From assembly GCA_006538405.1 (NCBI GenBank), contig BJKQ01000003.1:2170001-2234000 (forward strand): a stretch of DNA of 64,000 nucleotides, in the 5' to 3' direction. The position numbers and the translations under genes are program-made. How positions within the stretch are numbered: position 1 is the first letter of the stretch; every line of letters begins with the position of its first letter. This document shows positions 46,526 to 56,755 of this stretch, piece by piece. Below the pieces are notes generated by a model. The model was given only the letters and a program-made list of their open reading frames with translations. It had not been told where the DNA came from and made no database searches. Source of the DNA: Hansfordia pulvinata (taxonomy: Eukaryota > Ascomycota > Sordariomycetes > Xylariales).

Positions 46526-48096
46526 ATGGCGCACTACCGCGAGACGTTCTACGTCGGTGGCGAGTACGTCGTCAGCGCCGACGGGCAGCACCGGATGCGC
46601 GGGCAGATGTACGTCGAGCACCTGACCCCGGCCGTCCACGGCGCCGCCGCCGCGCCCGCCGAGCGACCGGACCCCGTCATCTTTATCCACGGCGGCACCC
46701 GCTCCGGAGCGGTGAGTTCTTCACGCTCCCATTTCTCCTCCCATATCCCTCCTTCCCTCACTTTCCTTGGACAATCAAAGACTGATACAGACCCCTGCCT
46801 CCAGGACTGGCTCACCACCCCCGACGGCCGCCCGGGCTGGGCCTCGTTCTTCCTGGAGCGCGGCTTCGAGTGCTACCTGGTGGACCAGCCGTTCCGCGGC
46901 CGCAGCCCATGGGACCCAGAGTCCGAATCATCATCTTCTCCCCCGGCAGCAGCAGCAACAGCAGCAGCAGCAGCAGCAGCCGGCGGTGGCGGGGCGCTGA
47001 CCACCTTCTCAGCCGAGACGGTCGAGGCGGCCTTCACGGCGACCGACTCGTGGCCCCAGGCCAAGCTGCACACGCAGTGGCCGGCGGCGGCTGCAGAGAC
47101 GGCGGCGGCGGCGGCAGGCAGGCGCGGCGACGCCGTCTTCGACGCCTTCTACGCCTCGACGCTGCAACAGGTGCGCGACGCCGCGGCGCAGGAGGCCGCC
47201 TCGGGGCTCGCCGTCGCCGCGCTCCTGCGGCGCGAGGGCTTCGGGGCGGCCAACCCCGAGGGGGCAGGGGCAGGGACAGGGGCAGGGGGGGCAGGCAGGA
47301 AGGCCGTCCTGCTGGCCCACTCGGCCGGCGGCTCCGTGCCCTGGCTGGCGGCAGACGCCGAGCCGTCGCGCGTCTCGGCCATCGTCGCCCTCGAGCCCAC
47401 GGGTCCTCCCTTCGTGCGGCTGCCGATCGGGGTGCGGGGCAGCGGCGGCAGCGGCGGCGGCAGCAGCAGCAGCAGCAGCAGCGGCAAGGGCCCCGCCGCG
47501 ACCAGCCTCTCGGGAACCCTGGAGCGGCCCTGGGGCCTGACCTCGGCGCCGCTGACCTACGAGCCCCCCGTGCTGCGGGACCCGGCGGCGGAGCTGCTGC
47601 GCGAGACCATCGAGTCGGCCTCCCCGCTGGAGGAGGCGGACTGCGTGCTGCAGAGGGAGGGGTCGACGGTGCGCTCGCTGCCCAACCTGGCCGCCGTCCC
47701 CGTCGCCATCGTCACGGCCCCGGCCTCGTACCACGCGCGCTACGACCACCACACGGCGCGGTACCTGCGGCAGGCGGGCGTGCGGCGCGTCGACCACGTG
47801 CGCCTGCGCGAGGACCGCGGCGTCGAGGGGAACGGGCATATGAGTGAGTTTCTCCCCTGCTCCTCTTTTTCTTTCTTTCTTTCTTTTCCCTCTCGGGTAT
47901 TTTGTACTCTTTTGGGGGCTCCTTCTTCGCGGTTGGGTCCTCTAGCAGCCGCGCCTACGCGGTATGCACCTGGCTGTGACCTGTTTCGCTGACCATCTAC
48001 TTCGCTACCTACTTAGTGATGATGGAGAAGAATAGTGACGAGGTCGCTGGCGTTGTGGTAGATTGGATCTTGTCCGTCCAAGCATCGCGCGGTTGA
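46526..48096 (+). CDS. Alpha/beta-hydrolase, fungal family with Ala/Gly/Ser insertions
   Basis: A predicted serine hydrolase of the alpha/beta fold; the substrate is unknown. Three exons, 46526-46711, 46805-47843 and 48017-48096, give 434 residues. The oxyanion region is PVIFIHGGTRSGA, joined over intron 1 to DWLTTPDGRPGWA. The next strand is FECYLVDQPFRGRSPW. The nucleophile elbow is LLAHSAGG with Ser near residue 235, and the catalytic His is in GNGHM near residue 407, right at intron 2. The last exon supplies MEKNSDEVAGVVVDWI, a typical end for this fungal group. Homopolymeric insertions of Ala, Gly and Ser (about residues 135-155, 210-230 and 270-295) come from GCAGCA/GGCGGC repeats and are probably loops. 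No signal peptide is seen, so it is likely cytosolic. The acid residue of the triad cannot be placed with confidence. Confidence 0.86.
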
Positions 48097-48646
48097 GCCA
48101 GTGCCGAGGCCATAGGGACAACCAAACCAGCCGCTTGATTGGCTTTGTCGCCCTGAGGTAGTGTCAGAATGCATACCTACCTAGTGAGGACAATGCTGGA
48201 TTGATGTCTTTCGAGGGCTGCGGAGAACACGCTATTCTTTCAATACCTCAAGCCACGGAGACATAGGAATTTTGTGAACAAATATCTTTATCTGACTGAC
48301 GTAGCTTACAGAGGCGCATCTTCATGCTCAAACCACCAAGCGCCATGGACAACTGTTTCCTAAAGGCTGCATACTCATGGCTTCGCCTGGGTTCTCAGTG
48401 AATATCAACCTGTCTGACCCAGTATCAGCTCTTCATTGCGTCTCCCCTTGCCCATTCACATCGCCGACTTAACAGCGCACCTTCGCAGGATCATGAAGAA
48501 GGCCCGGACGTTTCCCATTAAACGCGCCTCTTCCGATTGAAACATGAAGAATTCGCTGGCCGAAGGTGCGCTTGCCACTCATAACACATTCTCGCTCATT
48601 ACAAGCCTGAGCCTCTTGGGCTACCATGACTGACCAAAGCCCTTCT
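48097..48646. other. 3' region between convergent genes
   Basis: About 550 bases hold the 3' ends of the hydrolase gene and of the minus-strand Cys-rich membrane protein gene. I see nothing else in it. Confidence 0.5.
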
Positions 48647-50105
48647 TCAACCCGGCAGCTCCGCAATGGGCGACATGGGCGGCTGGCCCCCTGAAGTCCC
48701 TGTGTATGGCGGGCTGTACTCGCTCCTGTTACTGCTGTTATCATCACCGGTGTTCTGCGGGGTAAGGGTCATTAACGAGGCGGGCGACGTCGGCGAGACG
48801 GGTATGTTTGGACCGTGGTGAGAGTGGTGGTGGTGGTGCTGCTGAGGACTCGAGAGCTCGGACACGTTTGAGTATCGGCGGTCATGTTGGAAATGGTGGT
48901 GGTTCCGGTAAGCATGAGCATCTGGGTTGTAGGCGTGGTACTGGTATTGTCGCAACGGCAACGGTTGCGCCCCTCCCCCTCCCAGCACAAACCCGCGTCC
49001 CTCCCCGCTGCTGCTGCTGGCCCCCGCGAGATTTTCGTCGTGACGAGGGGGCGATGGCGAATTGGGCATGTCGGCCGGCAGCTCCGACTTGAATCTGCTG
49101 GCAAGGTCAGGGCTTGAGAGGCTGCCGCCTTGATCCTGGTTAGGGGGCCGGAGGTGCCGCTTCCGGTACCAGCACCGATTCCGCTACCTCCAGGCTTGTC
49201 ATTGAAGTTTCTTGTCGCCCCATCCGCCGCTGTGTCGCCTTCGTTGCGGCGTCGCCTCCGGAGTAAGACGGCTATGTACACCAAACAGGCAAGCAGGAGG
49301 GCAGCGACAGCGGCGGCGACGCCAATGCCGACCTTGGCGCTGGTGGACAGCAGCAGCGGGCCGTCATCGGTTGGGACGGAGCCAGGTTCGAGGCTGGGCG
49401 AGGTCGGCTGGGCGGTGTCGGTGCTCACAGAAGAGGGGGCAGAAGGGGAAGAGGCTGGTGTGGAGGGGGATGGAGACTTGGCGGTTGTCATCGCCGCCGT
49501 TGTCGCCGCCGTTGTCGCCGTCGGCGTGTGGCCGGAGAACCAAGAGATGTGGTCACCCAGGGCGTGGGGTAGGGAAGCAGTGGCATCTAGGGAGTTGCCG
49601 GCGGAGAAGAGGGCGTCGCGAGAAGCGGTGCAGGTGCAGTGGTCGTTCGGGGAGTCGAGTTCGACGGCACCGGGCTCCTCCTCGCAGCCGGCCCACCAGC
49701 CGGAGCGGACGCCGTCGCAGCGCACGAGCCCGACCCACTGCTGGGACTGGTAGTCACCCTTGTTCTGGCAAGCGGCGATGTCCTTGAAGTCTGGGTCGGT
49801 GCAGCCGGCAATGTACGTGAGACCTTCTGGTTTTGGGGGAAAGGAGTCAGTCAGTCAGTCCGCCACTCGATCGTGTTGGTGCAGGCGAGCGGCGATGACG
49901 GGGAAGCAAGAGACTCACCTCCTCCGTGGTAGCAGGCGCCGTGGGCAAGGCAGTTATCACCGACGTTGCAGCACGACAAATGTGCGCCACCATCGGCGTT
50001 GCCGCAAGGGATGAAGTTGTCGCCGGCCTTGGAGTGAGGCCCTGCGTAGCACTGGCCGCTGGAGATGTCCTGGTCCACGTCGCTGTCCTGGCCCCGGTCT
50101 CCCAT
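48647..50105 (-). CDS. Cys-rich single-pass membrane protein, with one frameshift
   Basis: A predicted surface membrane protein of a common Pezizomycotina type. Exon 1 is 50105-49919 and exon 2 is 49826-48647, joined by GTGAGT...CCAG. The N-terminal domain has many Cys (SGQCYAGPHSKAGDNFIPCG, then SCCNVGDNCLAHGACY, then YIAGCTDPDF). A Ser/Thr/Pro-rich stalk follows, then one transmembrane helix (VGIGVAAAVAALLLACLVYI) and a basic stop-transfer RRRRR, with a disordered His/Pro-rich tail. The layout resembles wall-stress sensors or cell-surface mucin-like proteins, but no function is known to me. No signal peptide precedes the Cys-rich domain. The upstream frame is open through a (CT)n tract with no in-frame ATG for over 150 bases, so a missed first exon is possible. 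The frame shifts at 49143-49147. One extra G there (C on the coding strand) joins GTSGP to SLSSPDLASRFKSELP and gives 455 residues ending SPIAELPG. Confidence 0.8.
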
Positions 50106-51022
50106 AGTAACTAGAAGGGAGGAGAGAGAGAGAGAGAGAGGAGAGGAAGAGAGCCGGGGTTTCTGTATGCGAATGGGAGCGAGTGTGAGAAGTTTCGGGG
50201 TGTCAAGATAGTGTAAGGGGCTCGGTCCGGCTTCGAGTCGAGAGCATGGTGATGGACGAGTACGAGGTGGAGGTGAAAAAAGGAAGTGCCCCGTGACCTG
50301 GGGAGAAAATTACAGAGAGGGTTGGATTAGGTCAAGTCGAACTTCGAGGGCAGAGCAGGGCAGGAAGGAGCACACCAGACACAGACACGAGGGAGGTAAC
50401 ATTGAAGTACATCAATGATGTATTGGACGAGGGGGATAGTGAATGATTGAGGTTATGTCAGGTACTGTTTCCAGTGGTGACACGGAGCCAACGCTCCCGT
50501 TTGTCAAGACGAGAGCAACGCGTTCACGCGGCCAATCAGCGCCCTTCCTGGGGGCTCTGATCTACCCACGCTGTTCTCCCATGGCACAGAACTCCCGCGA
50601 ACTTCGCTCCAGTGAACCTCTCTGCTCGACACCTCAGACTCTTGGCGGACGAGCCTTCTTTTGTGTCCACAGAGATGGCTCTCGTTTACTTTAAACGCAA
50701 CTTCGTCTCAGTTGACAGACCGGCAATGTCTGCCTCGACCCCCCCCCCCGTCTGAGTATCTCGTGTGTCCGGACTCGCCCCCAACGCGCCAGAGCCACAC
50801 CTACGCGAATCTGCAGCAAGCCGACAGACGCGGCAGAAAAGTGACTCGTCGTTTCCTGCCGGGAACCCACAGCAACCACTTCATATTTCAAAAGCATGTG
50901 TCCTCTGGTCCATATGCTAGGTATATCACGATCATTGCCAGCCTCCATCCATCCCGTGAACCGAGCTCAGACTTCTAATTCATTCGAAAATTCAGAGACA
51001 GAACCTTTGATCCAGCCAGCTC
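50106..51022. promoter_or_regulatory. Upstream region of the Cys-rich membrane protein gene
   Basis: A GA-rich tract (CT on the coding strand) at about 50120-50150 directly precedes the start and resembles the pyrimidine tracts of fungal promoters. The rest, up to the stop of the NACHT-ankyrin gene at 51023, contains no supported gene. Confidence 0.5.
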
Positions 51023-54000
51023 TCAAGCAGATTCGACATCACACACCTGGCGACGCCGCCACTGCTGGAACAAGCCAGCCCACTTGTCAACGCCCATCAG
51101 GAAATACCGATGGTCAGGACGTGGCGATCTCGACAGCCTCTCGGTCCACATGAAGACCAGCTCGGCGGCCGAGTGGTGTCCGAGTAGGGGGATGTGGACG
51201 ACTGCGTCCGGGTTGGCCCCCTGGTCCAGCAAGAAGGCACAAACCCTGGCAAAGCCAAAGACGTCCCGGCTGTCGACGCCCGTCGTGCAGAGGAACGCCG
51301 TCGTCAGCGCCGAGCCCCATCGCCCGCCTCCCTCAAGACTGGGGTCGGCACCCTGGGCTACCAGCAGCTCAAGCAGCTCGAGAGACCCGTTTTCAACGGC
51401 CGTTAAGAACGGCGAGCCATGGTGGCCGCCGGAAATGGCGTACTTGGCCCCGTGAGAGAGCAAGAGCTTGACGACCGCCACAGACCCCGCCCAGCAGGCC
51501 GCCTGGAGAGCCGTGTGGTGGTGCCCCCCTGTAGCGTTCACGATTGCTCCGTGCCGGAGCAGGACCTGGACAGTATCCACGGCCCCGATCCGGCTTGCTT
51601 CCTGAAGAGGCGTGTGGCCCCGGTCCGATTCACTATAGCCTTTGTAATCCGCGTTCGGGGAGTCGACATTTACGCCCCCCTCCAACAATAGTCCGACAAG
51701 AGATGCCAAGCCCCGCGAAGCGGCTGCGTACAGTGTCATCTCGTAGATGATTCCACCACGGTCCACTTCTGCCCCGTGCTCCAGCAGAAGGCCGACGACT
51801 TCCAGGTGACCCTGGTCCGCAGCTTCGCGGAGAGCTCCGCGGTGGGCCTCGTGTGTAAGATCAAGTTGCTGTCCCGCGGAGAGCATAGCTTGGAGAATCT
51901 TGAAGTTGTTTTGTCTCGCTAACACACCGAGCAGAGACGAGGCTGTGGCGTCGGAGACGTCCGCTTTTGTGATATGGTTGATGTCCGTCCCATCTCCAAA
52001 CAAAACCTCGAATATGCCAAAAGCTTCATCGTTTCGCGATGGGAACTTCCAAAGGATGTTTCGCAGAGCTTCATCGCGGGATGCCTGCTCTAAGAGTAGT
52101 TCGGGATCGGATACCCCTTCTTGAGAGTCATGTGGTCGGTCAGCCCGCACCGGATAGCGAGGCTCTCCTGGTAGGCATGCCAAGTCAGGTTGGGCCTCGA
52201 CAAGAAGTCTGACGATGCGCTGCAACTCGGCGTACACTGGGGGCCCGAGATCTGAGCGACAAGTTAATTGCTCCAAGGCCACAGCCTGCGCGCTCTGTCG
52301 TCCCTGCACCGGCGTCCACTCGACATCGTGTGCTTGCAGCAGCTTCAGGATCGGCAATATCTCTGAGAAGCCACGACGAGTCACAGTCGCTCTCATAGGT
52401 GCATACGTCGTTCCGGGTCTCGTCGCCCGGCCGCCCCCTGACCGGAGGACCCAATCGCAAACGTCTTGATCGCAGCAGAAGCAGGCCAAAGCCAAGGGAC
52501 TCGGTTCAGTCAACTCTCGGAGGTCACTCTCGCGAAGCCTTCCTTCTTGAAACCAGGCCTTGATGACTTCCACGTGGTTGTATCGCAGACAGTGGCGCAG
52601 AGGGTCCTCAAACGCGTTGAATGCTTCTTCGCTCAGGAAGACATCCCCAGGAGAGTACTGAGGCGGTCCGGAGAGAGAAGCCGTGTTGTCGCCTTCAGAA
52701 ACTGCATGGTGTCCGAAGCGTGTGGAGCCTCGTACGTCCATGAAGGGTTTCGCGCTCTCCATCCACAGCCTCCACGCGGCGCTGCCTTGTACAGGGCAGC
52801 CCAGGAACTCCATCAATCGGGTGGAGCTCTCGAGTCTCCATTCGTCTTCACAAGGCTCACCGCCAAGCATGAAGCTGGAAAATCTTGGATGTGGCGGTGG
52901 TATCTCGTACCGCTCGTCACCCTTGTCCTGGACGCCGCTCCCTGCTCTCCAAATCCAGTAGCTCAGGATGACGTCCCAGGCCATGTTGCGCGAGTCCACG
53001 ACACTACACTGTTTTGCTTCCAGGTATTCCCTGACTGACAGGTTCGAGAAACGGCACACCGTCTTGCCGCCATCAGACTCAGAATACTCCAGAAGGTTGC
53101 GACACAGGAAGGATATGCCCTCTGGCATGACAGCTGGCTCTGGCTCGAACTCAAGTTCTGGATCTTGACAAGCCAGCAGAGACAGCAGGTCCGGCTCTAG
53201 GGCATTGAAGGTGTGCAACACTGCTGGCTGCTCTTTTTCGGAATTGAAAGCTTCCCAGTGGGCTTGCGTCACGACTAGAGTCAAAGCACTGCGCGCATAG
53301 TCGCCTTCGAGCGAGTCGAGACTGTCCCACACCCTATCGTACGCTGATTCCAGTCCTCTTGGGAGAATGCGAAGCCATCCCCGCAGGTTGTCGTGCGAAT
53401 CCATACCAACAAGCTCCTCGACGTGCATCTCGGCCCAGAGAAATCTACACAGGGTATGTGACATCAGCCTACCTCCCCTCTCTGAAGGACTCGCTCCCGG
53501 ACATGATGACTTACATTCCTTGGCTCTTGTCGCTCAAGACGCCCACGACCTCCGCTGCTAGATCTTCGGACATATCGGTAGAGAAACGTTTGTCCTGGAC
53601 TAGCCTGCTCCGGACCAGTGTCTGGATATCTGCCTCATTCTCGTCAGCCCCGATGCTTACTTCGTTAATTCGACCCTCGAAACCGGCGAGGTCTTCGCGA
53701 TCGTAGCTTGTGATGAACAGCCTGATCATGCTGGATGACTCGATCAGCAAACCATCAAGGACTCCAACAAGATCCCTGCGACATTGCGGATCACATTCAT
53801 CCAAGCCATCAATCAGGATCGTGACATTGCGCGGCGCGCTTAAAATGTCCCGCAGCAGAGCTTCGCACACTTCGAGAGACAGGCCTTCGGGCGTGAAGCC
53901 ACCGCCTCCTCTTTGCTGGCACGCCTCGGCGATACTGGTCACTGCTTGAGCTGTGCTCAGTCGACATAGCTGCCGCAACAAACTGCGAACAACGCTCAGA

Positions 54001-54418
54001 GAGTCCCGGCGACCAGGAACGTCCCTCTGGCAGTAGAAATAAGCCAGACAGCCGGCGTCCTCGCACAGCAGCATCTCGTCGATGACTTTGGAGACCAGAG
54101 TGGTTCTGCCACTCCCGGCTGTTGCTGCTTGTGAGTATCTGCTGGCTCTGTTGTATTTTCGCTCTTCGACTTACGGGCTCCAAGTAACCAGAAAACCGTC
54201 GATACGGTGGCAAACCTCCATTCCCGGTATGGCTCGTGTTCCAGGAGCCATTCGCCGGTCCCTGGGAGTCTGCCCTTCGCGGCTTTTCGATGGTGGGCTT
54301 CATGGCGAGCGGGCGAGATCCACCGCAGTGTCTCCTCTTCGCGGTCCTTCAACGTATAAGGGGCATGATCGTTGGCCTGATCACGTCCTGTGTGGTCTTT
54401 TCGAGTCAACAACGTCTC
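51023..54418 (-). CDS. NACHT-ankyrin (NLR-like) protein, 5' end missing
   Basis: A fungal NOD-like receptor, a family linked to non-self recognition and regulated cell death. Visible exons are 54418-54175, 54118-53515 and 53444-51023, with GT-AG introns of 56 and 70 nt, giving about 1090 residues. The pre-NACHT segment (EETLRWISPARHEAHH, then GTGEWLLEHEPYREW) leads to the P-loop GAPGSGRTTL, built across the first intron. The usual Lys is Arg here. Walker B is VTILIDGLDECDP. Later blocks are IRLFITSYDREDL and GIFLWAEMHVEELV, then winged-helix-like sequence. At least five ankyrin units follow (LREAADQGHLEVVGLLLEHG, LQEASRIGAVDTVQVLLRHG, LQAACWAGSVAVVKLLLSHG). An in-frame TGA lies at 54419-54421 and no in-frame ATG precedes the NACHT domain, so the N-terminal effector domain and start must come from an unseen upstream exon or are lost. 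It may be a decayed copy, though the remaining 3.3 kb is fully open. Confidence 0.82.
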
Positions 54419-54421
54419 TCA

Positions 54422-56755
54422 TTCCTGCGATTGATCAACCCACCTTCCGAACTGTCCGACGGAGCCGGGAAAGCCACAAGATCATGCGTCTGGCCTTCCG
54501 CTGCGCGGGATAAAGCATCCATCCTGGCCAGCTTAACTGGGTATTTCGCAAGGACTCAGGTATCTGTTTAACCCAAAGCCCAGTCATTGACGCCGTTTCT
54601 CGACTTGCAGAGAGGAGCCAGCATCATGCTGACAGGCCAGGATCTTTCAGGTGACCCCGCATTGGGGACGAGGCCGCTTGCGATGAATACTGTTCGTAAA
54701 GGCTGAGGTGCCGTTCAGCGAATCAGATTGCAAGGTCCTCTGACCGGCAGTTTTTCTGTGCCACCGGATGCGTCGACTCTGCAGGTGCGCTCGTGCTGAT
54801 ATTGTGCAAGGTACGCAGGCCTGGCGATTACTATCTGTGCTTAAGTAAAGCTGAGACTGCTCCGTTATTGATAATCATTAATAGGTAGTCAGTGACGAGA
54901 TCGGCTTCACAAGGGACCATCATGCTTAAAGGTGCCTCTCAGGCAGCGATCATAGGAACCGCACCTGCCCGCCAACACTTCAGACACTTTAACAGCTATG
55001 TTCACCTATAAGTCAGATACACAAAGCCCAGGCTTACATACGAGAGGGACAACCATGCGATATTTTTTACAGTTCTTATTATAGACCTGCTGATGAGATT
55101 CCACGCAGTGTCAAATACGAAGTCTTCATCAATTACTCCTAAGGGCAGACCAACTGAAAGGATGATATAACCAATATAACCATCGAGACTTCACTTTTGC
55201 CTTGCGCCGCGTCAGAGGCGCTGCATTATCAGCAAGAGAATCTATCTTTGCCGAATACAGCGAGAAACCCAGGGGCTACAGACGCAAATGCTGCGAGCAC
55301 ATGGTCCAATGATGCGGCTTACACGTGGTATGTACCAGCTGTGAGTAGGCCTTGACTCTGCGGCTAGCTGCCTCCTGTCCTTAAGATGTTGTTGACGCCT
55401 ACAGGCATGTAACGTTCTACATAGATCCTCGGGCATAAGCTGAAAACATCAAGAAGGCCAGACACCACCCGCGTCTGAATTTTTCTTCCCAGAGGTTCAA
55501 AGCCGTGTAGCACCTCAACACGAACTGGGAGGACGAAACAGGATGAGGGGGGGGCGGAATCAGGTCAGCTTGGCTCTCGGGCCCGGACTCATTGACACAA
55601 CGGCGATTGACGCACGCCAATCACACCAGCACCTCCCGAAGCGCCCGAAATCAAATCCTTGGACACGCACGAGGGAACCTGCATGAAATGTCGACGGGAA
55701 GCCGGGTTACACACGGACACGCCGTGCGGGTATGTGGCCGGCTGCTTTGGGACGGGCAGATAGACAGAGGCCGGGAGCCGTTGCAGGCGCCCCCAGGCCT
55801 TCAGTCACTGCACACAAACACAAATACGCACAGAAGGGGGTTGACGTGGACTCTTCACCAGCCCAGGCTCGGTCTCCGGCGGGGTTGAAACAAGCAAACA
55901 GCCCCTTTCCAGCACACACGAACAAGGAGTGGGGTCGCCAGCCCCGGGGTTGTGTTGCAGCGGACATGTGTATGCCCTCACTTTCCTGCTTTTCACCCTC
56001 CAGACTTGCCAAAGTTGGAGATGAATGCCCCTCATATATGTGACAGGTCGATGATGCAGGCCTCTCATTGCGGCAGAGTCGCTGCGTCGAAAATAGACCG
56101 GCGCAGGGAACAGGGTCCTTGCTCTTCTCTTCCATCTCGAACTCCAGAGCCGCTGGCCCCCTTTTCCGACGCGACGACGCCGCGCTTGAAGCTGTACTGC
56201 AGGAGAAGGGTGATGAAGATGGCAGAAGCACATGTCATGTCACCGGTATAAGAAGTGCAGAGGCACGTTTCTGCTCTGCCATCGACCACCAGAAACCTGT
56301 CATACACCCCTCCTCTGTGCTCCTCTTACTACCGCCACGTGCCTTCTTGGGCCCATTGCACAACACAGCTGCGTAGTTTTGACACGAGCAAAACCACAGC
56401 GGTGGCACAGCGTTTCTACTGAAGAGCGATTTGCAGGCAGATCATTGGCAGAAGCGGGCTTCTCTTGGCGCATAGATCTGCAGGAGCTTTTTTTGACAGC
56501 TCGCTCGCACAGCGCTTACACTCGCGCGTCCCTCCTAGAAACGGGACTGGCCCGGGACTTGTTGATCGATATTGCAGCCAAAAGCCGGGAGTTGGGACAA
56601 ACGGGGTTGGCGAGCGCATAGCACTCGCTCGTCGGATCTCCCCAGAAACTCTGCCCAGGACTTGAAAAAGGCGCCCCTGGACTGTTAGCCCCCACCGACC
56701 TGACAACCTGGACTCTTCACTCGCAACTTCAACCCCTCCCGACGGAAAATTGGCA
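54422..56755. other. Intergenic with a lower-GC segment
   Basis: About 2.3 kb between divergent genes. The part from about 54580 to 55450 is clearly richer in A and T than its surroundings (for example ATATTTTTTACAGTTCTTAT near 55060) and has no long frame. It could be a decayed remnant of the missing 5' end of the NACHT gene or of a repeat. The part next to 56756 should contain the promoter of the rhodopsin-like gene. Confidence 0.45.
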
